Positions 46,475-59,938 of a stretch of DNA of 64,000 nt are shown one piece after another (position 1 is the stretch's first letter; the number at the start of each line of letters is the position of its first letter). The DNA is taken from NCBI GenBank assembly GCA_964058845.1, contig CAXKVR010000237.1, positions 1-64,000 of the forward strand, given 5' to 3'. The DNA comes from Carex sylvatica. Lineage: Eukaryota; Streptophyta; Magnoliopsida; Poales; Cyperaceae. The notes below the pieces were generated by a model. The model searched no databases, was not told where the DNA came from, and worked only from the letters and a program-made list of their open reading frames with translations. The translations under genes were made by a program, and so were the position numbers.

Positions 46475-48193
46475 CAGGGGCGGAACATAATACTCTTCAG
46501 GGGGGTGCTAAGCCCCGCTATGTATTATTACAAACTTATAGGGTCTAAAAATAAAATTTAAGAGCAAATTCTGAGTTTTTTATTTCCCATTTGCAATCTT
46601 GACTCCTAAATTTGTGTACCATCAATATTAAAAAATAGGCAACCTTTTGACTTCTTGATGGAATTTGGATAGTTTATCATATAGAGAAAATAAAAAAGAA
46701 AAGAAAATGTCATTGAATGCTTGAAAGAAAGAAATCCCAGAGCAATTGCGCATCTCTTTGGCTCTTCTAGTTCACCACAAAAAAAGACACAAATTAATCA
46801 ATTTTTGAAGAGGGCAGGCGAAATCCAACAGCATATGAAGAAATTCAGAAAACAAAAACAAAGTTAAAGAACAGCTCCGAAATTTAATTTTAATTGAGGT
46901 TTGTATTTGTTTGTATTCTTTGAAATTATAATTCATTGTAATTTTGAGATAAAAAATGATAATTTTTTTTATGTATAATTTGTACACAGATAAAATTATG
47001 TCTAAGAGAAAGACATTAGACTCTTATTTCAAGGTGAAGAAAAGCAATTCAAACTCTCAAACTTTGACAGAAATTTCAAGTCTTGATTATAAGACTTTTG
47101 AACCAATTCCACATGTAATGAATATTGATCAAGAGCAACCTTCACAGAGTTCTTTAATATCATTTAAATATGAAAGAGATCCAGGTAAATGCCTCTAACT
47201 ATCAGATTATCCTACTAATGAAAGAGATGAAGTTAGAAAATTTTACATACTTAAGGGGGCTTACTAGTTTCATATGGATGAATATCCATATATTGAGCAA
47301 GGAAATCAATGTCGTAGGTTTCAAAATCATTGGTTCAAAAAATTTCCTTGGTTAGAGTATTCACCTCACACAAACCGTGCCTATTGCCTTCTTTATTTTC
47401 TCTTTTCAACAAAACCAAATGGAAAACCTGGTTCTGACACATTCATTATTTCGAGATTTCAAAATTGGAGAAATGTCAGTGGTGAGAAAGATTGTGCTTT
47501 TTTATCTCACATGGGTAAAGATTCCAACTCAGCTCACAATTTTGCTGTTAGTTGTTTTGAAAATTTTAAGAATAAGATGGGTCATATTGAAACGGTTATA
47601 GAGAAGCAAACTGAAAAGGAAGTGAAAAAAGCAAGGTTGAGGCTTAAAGCTTCCATTGATTCAATTAAATGGTTAACATTTCAAGCGTGTGCACTTAGAT
47701 GGACATGAGAGACAACCTAATTCTTAAAGACTCATCATCGTTGGCTGACTTATGTCACCGACTAGTGGAAAGTGGCAAATCCGCTGTGTATCCTCTAGTT
47801 GATAGATTGTTTCGACTAACTGCTACTACAGAACGAGCTTTTTCAGCCATGAAGCTCTTTAAAACTGCACTTCGAAATAAGATGGGTGACGAATTTCTCA
47901 GAGACTACATGCTTGTTTATATTGAGAAAGAACTAGCTAATAAAATTACTTCAAATGAGATTATTGCTGAATTTGATTTTTTAGGAAATCATAGGTCAAA
48001 ATTTAAATAATATATGAATTTAATATTTTTAATTTAGTTTTGATAGACATGGTATTTTGTTGATGCTAGTTATTTATTGCATCTTTTTATGAACTCAAAT
48101 AGTGAAAGATTTTGTGTTATAATTTTTTTAATTTTTTTAATTTTTTTTAATTAATGTTAAGCTCCCCTATATTCAAATTCTGGTTCCGCCCCT
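46475..48193 (+). mobile_element. hAT transposon, internally deleted (TTF/DUF4371 type)
   Basis: The ends CAGGGGCGGAAC and GTTCCGCCCCT(G) are terminal inverted repeats. The 8-bp duplication GACAGAGT occurs at 46467-46474 and 48194-48201 (one terminal G is lost or shared on the right). The 1.7-kb element encodes the start and end of a hAT transposase with the catalytic core missing. These ends are typical of the hAT group with TTF-type zinc-finger transposases. Confidence 0.9.
46998..48010 (+). pseudogene. hAT transposase remnant, N- and C-terminal parts
   Basis: It starts with ATG at 46998 (MSKRKTLDSYFK, a usual N-terminus of this family), just after an AG acceptor-like site. The zinc-finger/DUF4371 part runs in one frame to about 47700 (FQNHWFKKFPWLEYS, then WLTFQACA). 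It is broken by TAA at 47196-47198 and TAG at 47265-47267, where glutamine codons (CAA, CAG) are expected. A deletion then joins it out of frame to the C-terminal dimerisation domain (about 47715-48010), with LTATTERAFSAMKL and LRDYMLVYIEKE. The DDE core between them is absent, so the element cannot move on its own. Confidence 0.88.
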
Positions 48194-48201
48194 GACAGAG
48201 T

Positions 48202-51200
48202 TTCAGATCAATAAAGTGTGGTCGCCATAACTTGAGAGCAGTAAATTTAAGATCAATAAAGTGGTTTAATTTGAAAACCATTAGGTCCCCGAGTGGTATG
48301 AGATCAGTGTTGCGGTTTGGTAATCTCTGTGAAAAGACTATAGCAGTCTTATTCCAGACCTGACCGGTGAAGCAGCCTATGTTGCCAAAAGCTTCTCTAA
48401 TTTTATCTATTTGTCCAGGAGAATGAAGGCCGAAAAGGAGTCACTGCACAATTTTTTTTTCTCCATATGAGGGTGTTCATGGAAAGATGTAATTTGTATG
48501 GAGCCTATTTTTGTTGTTTAATACATTATAAAATTACAACACTAGAGTTAATGCCATGTCAAGATCTTATAGGTGCAGCCATTGCTGTGATCTACCACCA
48601 GTTCATCCTTCGTGCTGGTGTTGTTTGTCAAAGCGCTGGGTTCATTCGGTAGCAACTCATGATTTTTCTGAGAAGAGAAGAGGAGGCTATGGGTGATGCA
48701 TGGAATTGTAGATAATTTCATTAAAAAAAAAAGAAAAAAAAAAGAGGCTCTCCTAAATTATTTACTGTTTATTGGAAGGGCTCTTTGCTTAATTTATGTA
48801 CTTACTACTTTGCTAATGATGTTTTAGTCGTTGTTGTGCCAAGTTGGTATTTACTATGTAATGTTATATATATCCTACCATAAATATATGGTTAGAGTTG
48901 TCTTCTCTTGATTCTTGAAATATTGATTCTGTCCCCCTTGTATTGTCTCTGGAAGTAGATTTGTTTTAACTTTTGGCTCGTAATTTCATCAACTTAATAA
49001 CTAAATATGTAATGGATATAATTAATACTTTATTCATGAATATTGCTTAACTATACTGAATGGTGTTATTTAAAAAAAAAAAGGTTGCTGAATGCTTGCA
49101 TACCGTATACTGGTACTGTTCATAAGCTGCAACACATTGTTTCTTTTTAAAATTATTTTTGTGCTTCAATTTAAAATTTACATGAGTTTAAACGAGAAAA
49201 GAAAAAACATGAAACTGTACCGAGTACAATGCAATCCAACTATGCTACATGAAAATTATACAAAAATGAAACTAAATTTGTTTATCAAATCTGTGGTTTT
49301 ATGTTCTGGTCAACATTCAGTTGACAATTTCCTTTATTTTTCATGCAACATTTTTTGCTAATATAAAAGAAATCCCAGTAAAGTGTTTCTGAATGCTTTC
49401 TGAGGATAAGAATGGGTCGCTCTGTTGGGCTGAGGAGGCAGGTCATGTTCACTTGTTCCATTTTTCTGAACCTTTAAAAAGTATTTTCTTGCATGACTAC
49501 TTGTCTGTAAAGTAATCAAATTTAACAAGTGGAATGATTAAAATATAAACCATCCTATGATATCACCACATTGAATTATCAACTATTAAACAAATGGTTT
49601 TCTATATTGGAGCTCATAAATAGATAAAACACTACTGTAAAGGTTTTGTACCAATGCACTGACTGCAGTGGCACAGGGTAACTACCAAATGCAATCAAGC
49701 TCTACTAAACAAACGCATTCAGCTTCAAGTAACTTTGAGGCTCAATCAAATCCTCAAATGTGCAAAGGGAATTATTTCAAGTTATCAGTGCAAAAGCATT
49801 TCATTTTTTTTCAGCTCCTTCAAAAGAAGAAGAAAAATAATTGGCCTTTTGAGGGTTTTTACATTTTGTTTGCTTCATATTTTCTGGAGAACATGTTTGA
49901 AGGTCCTACTATCTTATCAAGTATTGCTCACATCTATCTGAGTACCAGGCAAGGATGGTAACCTTGAACCTGTGTTATAAGGGTTATAAGCTAAAGGTTC
50001 TTACAATGGATCCCCCATCTGTAACATACCAGACTCTCTCGCACACCTTAATAGTGCATTTTCTTATATAGCTGCACATCCACCAACCAAATATATAAAC
50101 AAAAAGAAAATCAGAATTGCAGGACTAATCAAACAATTGCATAATTTGCAAGAAAGATTAAAAAAAATACAAAAGAAAACTTTACATCAAATAATCGACG
50201 ATTTCACCTTTCAAAAGGAGAGAGTGCCAATGATTTCACCTCCGATTTTCTGCGAGGGGTGCGGAGAGGGAGGGGAGGAGAGAGTGCCAATGATTTCACC
50301 TTTTTCGAGGACTTTCCACGTTACTTGCAAAAATAATCAATGGATGGTAAAATGTCAAGGCATGCCTCAATCTGCTCCAATCCTCTTCCTCTGAGATCTC
50401 TAAAATCTGAATAAATCAAAAGCGTACTGTTCATTCCAGACATGTACTGCTCTGGTCTTTATCCTTGTTGATTTGCTACTTCTTTTCCTTTCTTTGTGTT
50501 TCTTTGTGGTTGAATAGCTTAAAGGAGGAAGTTCATGGCACAACCTGCCAAATCGGCATCCACTCATCAGACAAATATTACTTGAAAAAGAACTTTAATT
50601 AAAAAAAAAAAAAAATCCAGATACTGGTAGCCCACAAAACATCAACAAAAGTATATGTAATTTGGAAAGAACCATATACAAATTTGCACTATACCATATT
50701 CAATTATGGCTCCATATACAGAGGGTGCACATAAAAAACTAGAAAAACGCCAATTAAAAAGAATAACATGTGCAGATGTGATATATCTAGGTATTGATCA
50801 GCTTTTTGATCAAGTTCATTACTGTTTGTTTATTTATTCATTTGTTGGTTATAGCACCCTAACTCTATGAAGTCAATACCTGATTCATTTGGGTTGTTAG
50901 AGAATCCAGAAATGATCTTCTTCACTGCCATTGCAAGGGACAACTTTGAGAGATGACCATTGCCTTCTTGAGAACCACAAGTACTATTCTGATAATCTAA
51001 ACAATCACGGAATATAGAAAGTTGTTAGTATTAACGAATGCTACTAAAACAAAACTCAAAACTGGGCATCTTTGGGAATGAATTGCTGGTGTAAATATTC
51101 AAACTGAAACTCTTTGTACCAACTGCTGCTTACCAGTACCAGTCCAAGGATGTTCTTTCTATCAATGTAAGTGGACAAACAGTCCAAACATATAAAAATA

Positions 51201-51640
51201 ATTGACAATATGGCAGTTAGATGTTACTGAACCACATCCAAACATACTTGTAAGAGTCAGGACTACCATGGTTGATTGATATCAGTACTGAAATTCTAAC
51301 CTCTACACGCTTCATTCCCCTTGGTTGGGTGCACAGACCTGAACTTCTTAAAAGCAGCTGGAGAAGACAGTTTAATGAACTTCTTAGAGTTGAGTTCACA
51401 AAGAGATTTGATGAACTTAAGAACACTGTAATTCTAATCCAAAATTACATAATATTATTGTAAAAATCTAGACCGTGCAAATTAAAACTCATATCAAGAT
51501 CGAATATCCAAACATTGTAACTAAAATCAAAATTATAAAACTACTTTATGACAATAAAAATTATTCAAAATAAAATGAATTCACATCCATAATTTAAGCA
51601 CAGAAAAGTTTTTCTTTTATCTTGAGATGTAACAATAATG
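48202..51640. other. Intergenic region with scattered exon-like fragments
   Basis: No confident gene. Weak coding-like stretches are 48520-48652, 49668-49780 and 51260-51430; the last reads FIPLGWVHRPELLKSSWRRQ. Near 50216-50305 the phrase GAGAGTGCCAATGATTTCACC occurs twice, 64 bp apart. Several poly(A)/poly(T) runs occur. The fragments could be decayed or lowly conserved host exons. Confidence 0.4.
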
Positions 51641-51649
51641 AAATTTAAT

Positions 51650-52455
51650 CTCTCTTTTTTTTTTCTTTTTTTTTTCCGGAAGAATGTCCGTAGGCTTTAC
51701 ATTGATACTTTGAAACACATTACATCATTGAGGATATTTCACAATGCATGATATCCTTTTACAGCAAATGCAACAAAGAAGCATGAAAATGAAAAGAATC
51801 ATAACAGAGAGATCACACTTAGCTACACCCTAAACAGAGGGTAGGTAAATCCAGTGTAGTTCACTCCTTCATTTTTTCCCTTCTTTGCGAGGTAGTCCGC
51901 CAAAGAGATTTGGTTTCGGGACACCTTAGTACAAGTAAAACCGGGGTTTTCCTTAAACATCCTCCAAACTTCGTATGCCTCTGAAAATACTGCCCAGTCC
52001 TGAGTTATTGGAGGTTGTGGTTGACCCGCAATTTTGACCAGCATTGCATTGTCTGTTTGAAATTCACACTCCCTCACACCTTTTCCTTTCACCAGGAGGA
52101 GAGCCTCTTTCAAGGTCCAAGCTTCTGCTTGCATTGAACAACATATCCTTCCCTTCCCCAGTTTGTACTCCAACAATTCCCCTTCCTTTTGCACCACTAT
52201 GCCCATACCTCCATCCCAATCTCCTGCCCAAGATCCATCTGTCTGACAAGTAATTAGAGGCATTACCTGCATTTGGCTTAGGTGGCTATCTATCTGGACT
52301 TCCTTCCTTGACCATGTACCAAAAGCAGTGTTGGTCTCCAGTTGAATTGTGTGTAGGTATTGTTGAAATTGCTCTACACTCGGATCTTTTCCAGCATATA
52401 CCTTATCATTGCGGCACCTCCATAAAGCCCACATGATCTGAGACATGGTGGACCG
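51650..52455 (-). mobile_element. 5'-truncated L1 LINE: RNase H domain and poly(A)
   Basis: Minus-strand 51823-52446 is an open frame of 207 codons encoding a plant RNase H-like domain of an L1 lineage. Acidic positions are visible in TDGSW, AEAW, TDNAML and LADYLAKKG. A 3' untranslated part follows, then an A-rich tail (T-rich on the plus strand, 51651-51676). The 5' end is cut near 52455, the usual outcome of incomplete reverse transcription. No target-site duplication was found. It is a different lineage from the L1 at 21771-37478, which lacks RNase H. Confidence 0.85.
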
Positions 52456-53945
52456 AAACTATACATGCATGTTAATGAACTATTAACCTTATCGCATTTG
52501 AATCTATACATGCATGTTAATGAACTAAAAATAGCGCTAGACCTGACATATGAACTACACAAGCAATATGCACTACATCTATGATTTATTTACAGCTCAC
52601 GATTCAGATATTGATTGTCACTAAATTTTGTCATTCCCAATAAAATGTACATTGTAGTGGATTATGATTGAAGTAAATCATTTCTTATAATAATATGTGT
52701 AGTAAATAAGTTTCGAACTTAATATGACATGATTTGGCCACATAAATCTAAATGATTCAGCAATATGATTTGGCCATAGAAGTTGCAAAATATTAGACTT
52801 TTGTTTTCATATTGTTTGTAGTACATACATTACATATATTTTTTTCATACTGTTTGCGGTGTATGATTTCATGTATCAAATGTATGTATCTAGTATGTTC
52901 TAGCATTCACTATCGCGTAGATTCCATCGATAACATATTTAATCCAAAATATTTTACTAAAATTAATGTCGAACTTGTTCATTAATCGCATAAATTTCAT
53001 TAATCACGTAAATTACGAATCATATATGCTAAATTGCTTTGTATTAATTTTTCATTCCATCATTACAAAATATTAGACATTAACCAATAATTTTCTTAGA
53101 TAAAATTCAACCAAAATAAGCTATTTTTGGATATCCAAATTAATTTGCCAAAATTTTCACTTATCTCTTAAATTATTTCAAAAAATATTTTTCTTGGATA
53201 AAATTCAATCTAAATAAACTATTTCTATATGTCTAAATTGGGAATTAGTTTGCCAAAAAAAAAAAAAAAATTCTTCCCTCTTAAAGTTTGCCAAAATTTT
53301 GATTTCCTCCTGATTTTTTTCTTCAGCCTCTCAATGCCTCTTTCAATCTATTCATTAATTTATCTTTCTTACGTTGATATACATCCACTGATTGGTCTAA
53401 CATATATTTCAAATGTGAAGAATTAATGCTAAAAAGTTTGAAATTTATGCTTAAATCAACAAGAAAACATTTCTTATGTTGCCAGTTTTATTCTACTGGT
53501 TAATTTTGTTGAATTAGACCATGTTTGGTATTAGTACCGAACTATTGACAATTTTGCCCATACTTGTAATAAGACACCCCACCCTGAACTCAAAATCCCT
53601 GATAGATTAAATACCTGGTACTTGTAATTAGCACAGCTTTTAGATGTTTTCCCAAGGTCTCTAACTCGAAATTGGAAATTCACTTTATTCAACAATTTAT
53701 CGACACTATAACACCTTAACAAAGGTCAACAGAAGCAAGCATAACTTTTAGAAAAGACAGTAGTTCAAAAGTTAGTTAGACAGAAGCAAGCAAAACATTT
53801 CATAAATATGACTATTATATCGAGTTTATTTTACAAAATAGTCTAGGTGATACATAGGAATAAGTAAAGTTAAAACTAAAAAAAGTACAAAGCATATTAT
53901 CCTCCCCATCTGCCCTTGGTGTTGAGCTGCACTTCAAAGGCCTTC
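52456..53945. other. AT-rich region; short direct repeat next to the LINE end
   Basis: A 24-bp sequence, CTATACATGCATGTTAATGA plus ACTA, occurs at 52459-52482 and 52504-52527. The rest is AT-rich without recognisable genes, with an A run near 53255-53270. Confidence 0.5.
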
Positions 53946-54010
53946 TTAGCATATCACTATTAGAACTGCTACCCCGATCTTCTCACCCAATTCGCCAGGT
54001 GGTGTGGCAT
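53946..54010 (-). CDS. Candidate last exon of an unassigned minus-strand host gene
   Basis: Minus-strand sequence after an AG acceptor (GTACAG) reads ATPPGELGEKIGVAVLIVIC and then TAA at 53946-53948. Its phase fits the candidate exon at 59954-60013, with the old Copia element in the intron between. The evidence is splice-site and frame continuity only. An alternative reading in another phase ends at a nearby TGA. I do not recognise the family. Confidence 0.25.
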
Positions 54011-54511
54011 CTGTACATTGTAGTTAATGCTAACACTAACGGCATATAACACAAAAATGAGTATGACTTCACATACTTAGGACTAGTACACAGAGAAGCC
54101 TAGTGACACATTAATAGAGATTTACTAGCATCATACCATACTGGTACACAGAGTTAAGAACACCATGTTAAGATGCTCCATAAACATATAAAAATATGAT
54201 GCTCCAATAAGATGCACACTGCAAAGACACTTAGAATCCAATAAGATGCTCCAACACTGCAAAGACACAAAAAAGAAAGGTAACCATTGTTAGATCACGC
54301 TAAAGCACTTTTGTCTAATGAGATGTTTGTATTTGGAAGAAAGCTTAAGCATCATTATTCATCTAAAACTGGGAGCCCACAAATGTAAAGGTCAAAATAG
54401 TGACCATGATAGCATCAAGTGCTAAATTTTATTTACATTGACAGAATAAGCACATTAGTTGACCATTACAAGAATAACAAGCAAATTCAATTAGTTTTCG
54501 GACATGTTTTA

Positions 54512-54674
54512 TGTTGAGATTTATGTATTTTTATCGTATTATAGAAGTTATAGGATTATATTAGTAAGAAAGGAATTATAGAAGTTATAGGATTACGAAT
54601 GCAAAATGTAACGTCTATATAGGTCTAAGAGAACAAAGGAATCAATACAATTCATTTTGAACCAATTTTCTATT
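54512..54674 (+). repeat. Copia 5' LTR
   Basis: 163 bp beginning TGTTGAGATT. It contains the internal repeat TATAGAAGTTATAGGATTA twice and a TATA-like GTCTATATAGG. Confidence 0.9.
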
Positions 54675-54686
54675 TGGTATCAGAGC

Positions 54687-55294
54687 AAAACAAAACCCTA
54701 GCAGCCATTTTTCTATTTCTCGCACTGTAGCAACAGATCCGATCCGCACTGTAGCACAGCTCCGCCCAGTCAGCCCTCCTGGCTCTGCTGAGCTCCACCA
54801 CCACTGACTGGTCTGCTGAGCTCTGCCCAACCACTGCTACGCTAACTGGGATGATCTGACTCTGCTCAGCCTAGCACTGATTGGACCGCCGCCTCTGACC
54901 TGACCTAGATCCGCTTCACCACTGGTTGGCCGAGCACATCTGCTTAGCTCCGCCCCTTCCTCCAGTCGCCTAGGTCAACCTCTTCTTCAAGTCAGAATCT
55001 GTCCTTCTTCTAGGCCAATCTAAGGTAGGGTTTAGTCTTGGTTGAGTGATTTGGCCGGCATGGGGGCCCAAACCTCACGATATCCGAGAAGCGGGATTTT
55101 GATTGGGTTTGATCGGGTTTGGGCTCGAATCTTGATGAGGTAGATCGAGATCGGGTCAAAAAAGGGAGAGATGGTTTAGATTTGCCTTGAGAAGCAAGAT
55201 CAGGTCATCACAAGAGTTACGAGTGATCGGATCGAGAAAAAGAAGGAAGTCGAGGTGATCGGTGTGATCAAAGACTTGGATCATTTGAGAGAAG
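54687..55294 (+). other. Untranslated leader of the old Copia
   Basis: GC-richer sequence between the primer-binding site and gag, with repeated CTGCTGAGCTC/ACCACTG motifs near 54750-54940. No reading frame is supported. Confidence 0.6.
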
Positions 55295-58200
55295 ATGTCC
55301 AGCGGGAGTGACAAAGGGAAAGGGGTGTTAGAATGCTTGTTGGGTGTTGATCCGGAGGTTCTAAAGGTGTTGGTTGGTCTCATCCAGGGAGCCAGTGTCC
55401 AGACCAATACTTTGGCATGTGATCCACCACAGGTGAAGTTTGATCTCCAAACTATAGAGCTTAAGCTTGATGAACCGGCCTCATATCTAAGTTGGTCGCG
55501 TCGAATCGAGACTGCTCTAGAAGGGAGGAAGCTCAAAAGGTATCTGACAGATGATGAGTCAACGAGTGCTACGGCTCAGGCTGAGGAGTAGAAGACCACA
55601 CATGCTTTGATCTCAACCTGGTTGCTCAACTCGATGAAACAATCGATTGCCTCTTTAGTAGATGGCATTCGACTTGTGAAGGGCATCTGGGCAAAGCTGA
55701 AGAGGACCTATGGTCGGACTGAGAACCACATGAGGGTGTTCCAGATCTAGCAAGAGATATTAGTTGTGGTGTAGGGTGATATATCGATTCAGGATTACTC
55801 CTTGAATTTGGAAAAGCTGTGGGCAGAGCTTGATCACTTCTCACAGGGGATGTGATATAGTGATCCGAGCTGTAAGAAGGAGGAGTTCATTACACAGATG
55901 AGGACTATGCAATTTTTGGCTCAGCTGAACTCGATTTTTGATCATATGAGACCAGTTCTCCTAGCTCAGACGAAGATCCCTTCATTGGATGAGGCCATTG
56001 CTGCAATGATGCAGGAGGAGAGTCGCATGGCGATACATGCTGAGCCGAGTGGACCTCCAGGTGCGCGATCAGCTTTGGCTGCCTCGAGCTCAGGTATGAC
56101 AGGTGCCAAAAGGGAGACTCGCAGGTGTTACAACTGTAGGGAAACAGGTCATTTGATCAAGGCTTGTCCTAGGCCACCAAGGGATAGAGATACAAGTAGT
56201 AGAGGGTAGTTTTCTAACTGTGGACGTGGCCATGGGATTCGAAGAGGTGGAAGAGGAGGCAACCGGACAAATCTGATGGTTGCAGAGGAAGAGAAGGAAG
56301 CTATTGTGGGGTTATCCGAGGAGGATCTGATCTTGGAGATAGTCAGGAGGAGGTACAAAGGAGCAAGTGAGGAGAAAAGTGTAGTCGATGATGCATCCAC
56401 CACATCTTCATCCAGGGATAACTTTGCTTCTGTTGCTTACTCAGCTACAGGTACTTGTGATACACTTGCTCTTTTCTTTATATCCACCACTAGATCACCA
56501 GATTGGATAGTCGACTCTGGTGCATCTCGCCATGTGATTGGTGTTGCTAGGGAGTTCTCTTCCTATACTCACCTAGTAGTTCCAGAGAGCATCCGAACAG
56601 CGGATGGTACGACCCAGCCGGTGGTAGGTAAGGGTACAGTGAAATGTACCAACACTTTGACTTTGTCTAATGTTTTGCATGCTCATTCTTTTCCTGTGAA
56701 TCTCCTATCTATAAGTGTCATTATGTCATAACTAAATTGTGTTGTTTTGTTTGATAATTCCAAGGTGATCTTTCGAGAGAAAGGGACGGACAAGGAACAT
56801 GGGACTGGCACAGTGCATAAAGACCTGTGGTACATGGATAAAGAGGGTATGGGCTCAGCCCTCTCATCCATCGTTGAGAGAAGTGTGGAAGACCTACTGA
56901 TACTCCATCATAGGCGATTGGGTCACTCTTCATTTCCGATTTTGAGGAGGTTGTATCAGTCTTTATTTGAAAAGGCAAATAAGGAAAAATTGGTGTGTGA
57001 TGCGTGTGAATTAAGCAAGCATACCGGAAGCTCTTATGTTAGCTCTGGGAGTAGAAGGTCATGTAGTTTAGATTTGATTCATTCGGATGTATGGGAACCT
57101 TATCCTACAACTATTTTGAATGATTATAGATACTTTGTGTCTTTTATTGATTATTTTTCTCATTTAACTTGGCTTTACTTGATGAAAAATAAGAGTGATG
57201 TGCTTGCTTGCTTTAAAAATTTTCACAAGATGGTTCAGACTCAATACGGTGCAGTTGTGAAGGTATTGAGATCTAATAATGGGACATAGTACACTAATAA
57301 GACGTTTGGAGAATACTTGTCATCCCAGGGGATACAACATCAGATCACTTGTCCGTACACACCAGAGCTGAATGGGATAGCGGAACAGAAGAACAGACAT
57401 CTCCTTGAGGTAACTCGGAGTATGATGATTTCGATGAAAGTCCCAAAGTACTTGTGGAGGCAAATAGTTCTGACAGCAACCTATTTGATCAACAGGATGC
57501 CATCATGGGTATTGAATTGAAGGTCTCCAATTGAGATGCTAATAGGTAAGAATGGAGATATTATTCCTCTCAAAACTTTTGGGTGTGTGTTCTTTGTACA
57601 TGATAACAGGCCTAATGTGCGAAAACTTGATCCAAGGACTGTGAGGTGTGTCTTTGTAGGGTACTCAACCATTCAAAAGGGGTATGCGTGCTAGAGCCCA
57701 GTTGAGAGACGAATGTTTCTGAGTATGGATGTTACTTTTCACGAGCTCGAACCATACTACTCCTTTGAAGCAACATCACCATTTGAAGACTCGCTCGATA
57801 CATGAGGTATGAGGCGAGAGGGGGAGAGTAGTAGTGATGGTGAGAGGAGGACGGTAAGTGTGGGTGGTATTGGTTGCCCAATTGTTGAGCAACCAATTGA
57901 GCCGGAAGTGGAGAGGATTGAGCCCGATGGTGATCGAACTCAGTCTCAGGAGGAGTCGAGATATGGTGAAGTGTATGTGAGGAGAAAGAAGCAGAATGAT
58001 GGAGCCGTGCCTACAGTGCTACCTGTGCCAAGTCCCTTGTTCCCGCCTACTCCAACTCTTGAGACACCTTCACCATCCATCTCAGATCCATAATACAATT
58101 CATCTCTCTACTCCTCCCAACCCTCTATCGGTAAGGAGGACTCCTCGCGAAAATGCAGGCATTCCTCCTGACCGATATGGTTTTCCACATGACATTGCCA

Positions 58201-59769
58201 GATTTGTCTCTTACTCACACATATCACGTGTACATAGAGCATTCATTGCATCATTAGACATTGTCTCTATCCCTAAGTATTGGCAGGTTGCTAAAGGAGA
58301 TCCGAAGTAGAAAGTAGCCATGCTAGAAGAACTCAGTGTCCTTTGCAAGAATAAAACCTGGGAACTCGTGTCACTACCACCAAGCAAGAATTCTGTTGGA
58401 TGCAAGTGGATCTTCACAGTAAAGCAAAATCCAGAGGGTCTGATTGAACGCTACAAGGCTCGGTTGGTAGCGAAGGGGTACAGTCAGACCTATGGCATTG
58501 ACTATGATGAGACCTTTACACCAGTGGCAAAAATGAGCACAGTGAGGACACTGATTTCCATGGCAATGAATGGTGGATGACAGTTACACCAACTTGATGT
58601 GAAAAATATCTTTCTTCATGGTGATTCCACCAGGGTTTGGCACAAACCAGACAATGAGTAAGGTGTGCAGACTAAAGAAGTCGCTCTATGGGTTGAAGCA
58701 GTCCCCTCGGGCCTAGTTTGATAGGTTCAGGAAGGCAATGGTAGGTATGGGCTATCAGCAAATCAATGCTAACCACACAGTGTTTACTCGACAACATGGT
58801 GGTCACATTACTATGCTAGCTGTGTATGTCGATGATATGATCATTACTGGAGATGATGAGGGGGAGATTGCACAGTTGAAGGCAAGATTGGGGAATGAAT
58901 TCAACGTGAAGATCTCGGACAGCTTAGTTACTTTCTTGGAATTGGGGTGGCTCATGAAGTAGGGGGGATTGTCCCATCTCAAAGAAAGTATGTCCTAGAC
59001 TTGTTCACTGAGACAGGCATGTTGGGGGTACAAGACTGCAGTGTCTCCAATTGATGTGAAGGCCAAGATAAGTGCAGAGGCAGGAGAACAGGTTGATCGT
59101 GAGAGGTACCAGAGACTGGTAGGCAGGTTGATCTATTTAGATCACACTCGTCCCGATATCTCATTTGCAGTGAGCGTGGTGAGTCGCTACACGCATGACG
59201 CTAGGAAGGGACATATGAACGCAGTGTATCACATTCTGAGGTACCTGAAGAGTGCACTAGGGAAGGGCCTGTTTTTTAGAAAGAATAGGCACATGAACAT
59301 TGAGGGTTATTGTAACTCTGACTGGGCTAGTTGCCAAGATGACAGGAGGTCCACATCTGGCTACTGCATATTTGTAGGGGGTAACTTGGTCTCCTGGAAG
59401 AGCAAGAAGCAGCCGGTTGTTTCGAGATCGACGGTAGAAACCGCTATGGCATTAGAAGTTGTCGAGATGCTGTGGCTAAAGAGGTTACTGGAAGATCTCA
59501 GGGTAAAGCACGAAGGAAAAATGAAGTTGTGCTGCGATAGCAAGTCAGCGATCAGCATTGCCAACAATCATGTGCAGCATGACAAAACCAAACATGTGGA
59601 GATCGATAGATTCTTCATAAAGGAAAAGATAGAAATTAGGCTATTGGAGCTGAGTCGTGTAGCTACTAGAGACCAAGTAGTTGACTACCTCACCAAAGGA
59701 CTTAGCTCAATATATCTAGTTAGGTTATGTGACAAGATGGGTTTGATGGATATCTTTTGCCCATTTTAA
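55295..59769 (+). pseudogene. Copia gag-pol, broken by many stops
   Basis: ATG at 55295 opens gag. In order: the gag start (55295-55591) and a CCHC knuckle CYNCRETGHLIKAC near 56130; protease DSGASRH near 56513; GAG-pre-integrase and integrase start with HSDVWEP (56747-57289); integrase end with NGIAEQKNRH (57317-57520); RT with [14 protein letters not shown] (58320-58580) and YVDDMII near 58828; RNase H with SDWASC (59041-59769). Several TAG/TGA stops sit where Gln or Trp is expected (for example 55589-55591 and near 55748). In the integrase the catalytic Asp of the usual TDNGT is Asn (SNNGT). It cannot function. It is related to, but distinct from, the young element at 41240-46269. Confidence 0.88.
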
Positions 59770-59775
59770 GGGGAG

Positions 59776-59938
59776 TGTTGAGATTTATGTATGTTTATCA
59801 CATTATAGAAGTTATAGGGTTATATTGGTCAGAAATGAATTATAGAAGTTATAAGGTCATGACTGCAAAATGTAACGCATATATAGGCCTAAAAGAACAA
59901 AGGAATAAATACAATTCATTTTGAACCATTTTTCTATT
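59776..59938 (+). repeat. Copia 3' LTR
   Basis: 163 bp, partner of 54512-54674, with about 11 percent mismatches by eye, mostly transitions. Confidence 0.9.

Larger units (their letters stand above)
54512..59938 (+). mobile_element. Old Copia element with short LTRs
   Basis: 163-bp LTRs at 54512-54674 and 59776-59938 are flanked by the 5-bp duplication TTTTA (54507-54511 and 59939-59943). A perfect primer-binding site TGGTATCAGAGC is at 54675-54686 and the polypurine tract AAGGGGAG lies just before the right LTR. By eye the LTRs differ at about 18 of 163 positions, so the insertion is old compared with 41240-46269. The LTR 3' end reads CTATT rather than the usual ...CA. Confidence 0.93.

Noticed and set aside
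54675..54686. Possible tRNA gene fragment (TGGTATCAGAGC), also at 46041-46052 on the minus strand
   Set aside because: These are retrotransposon primer-binding sites next to LTRs. No cloverleaf sequence follows.
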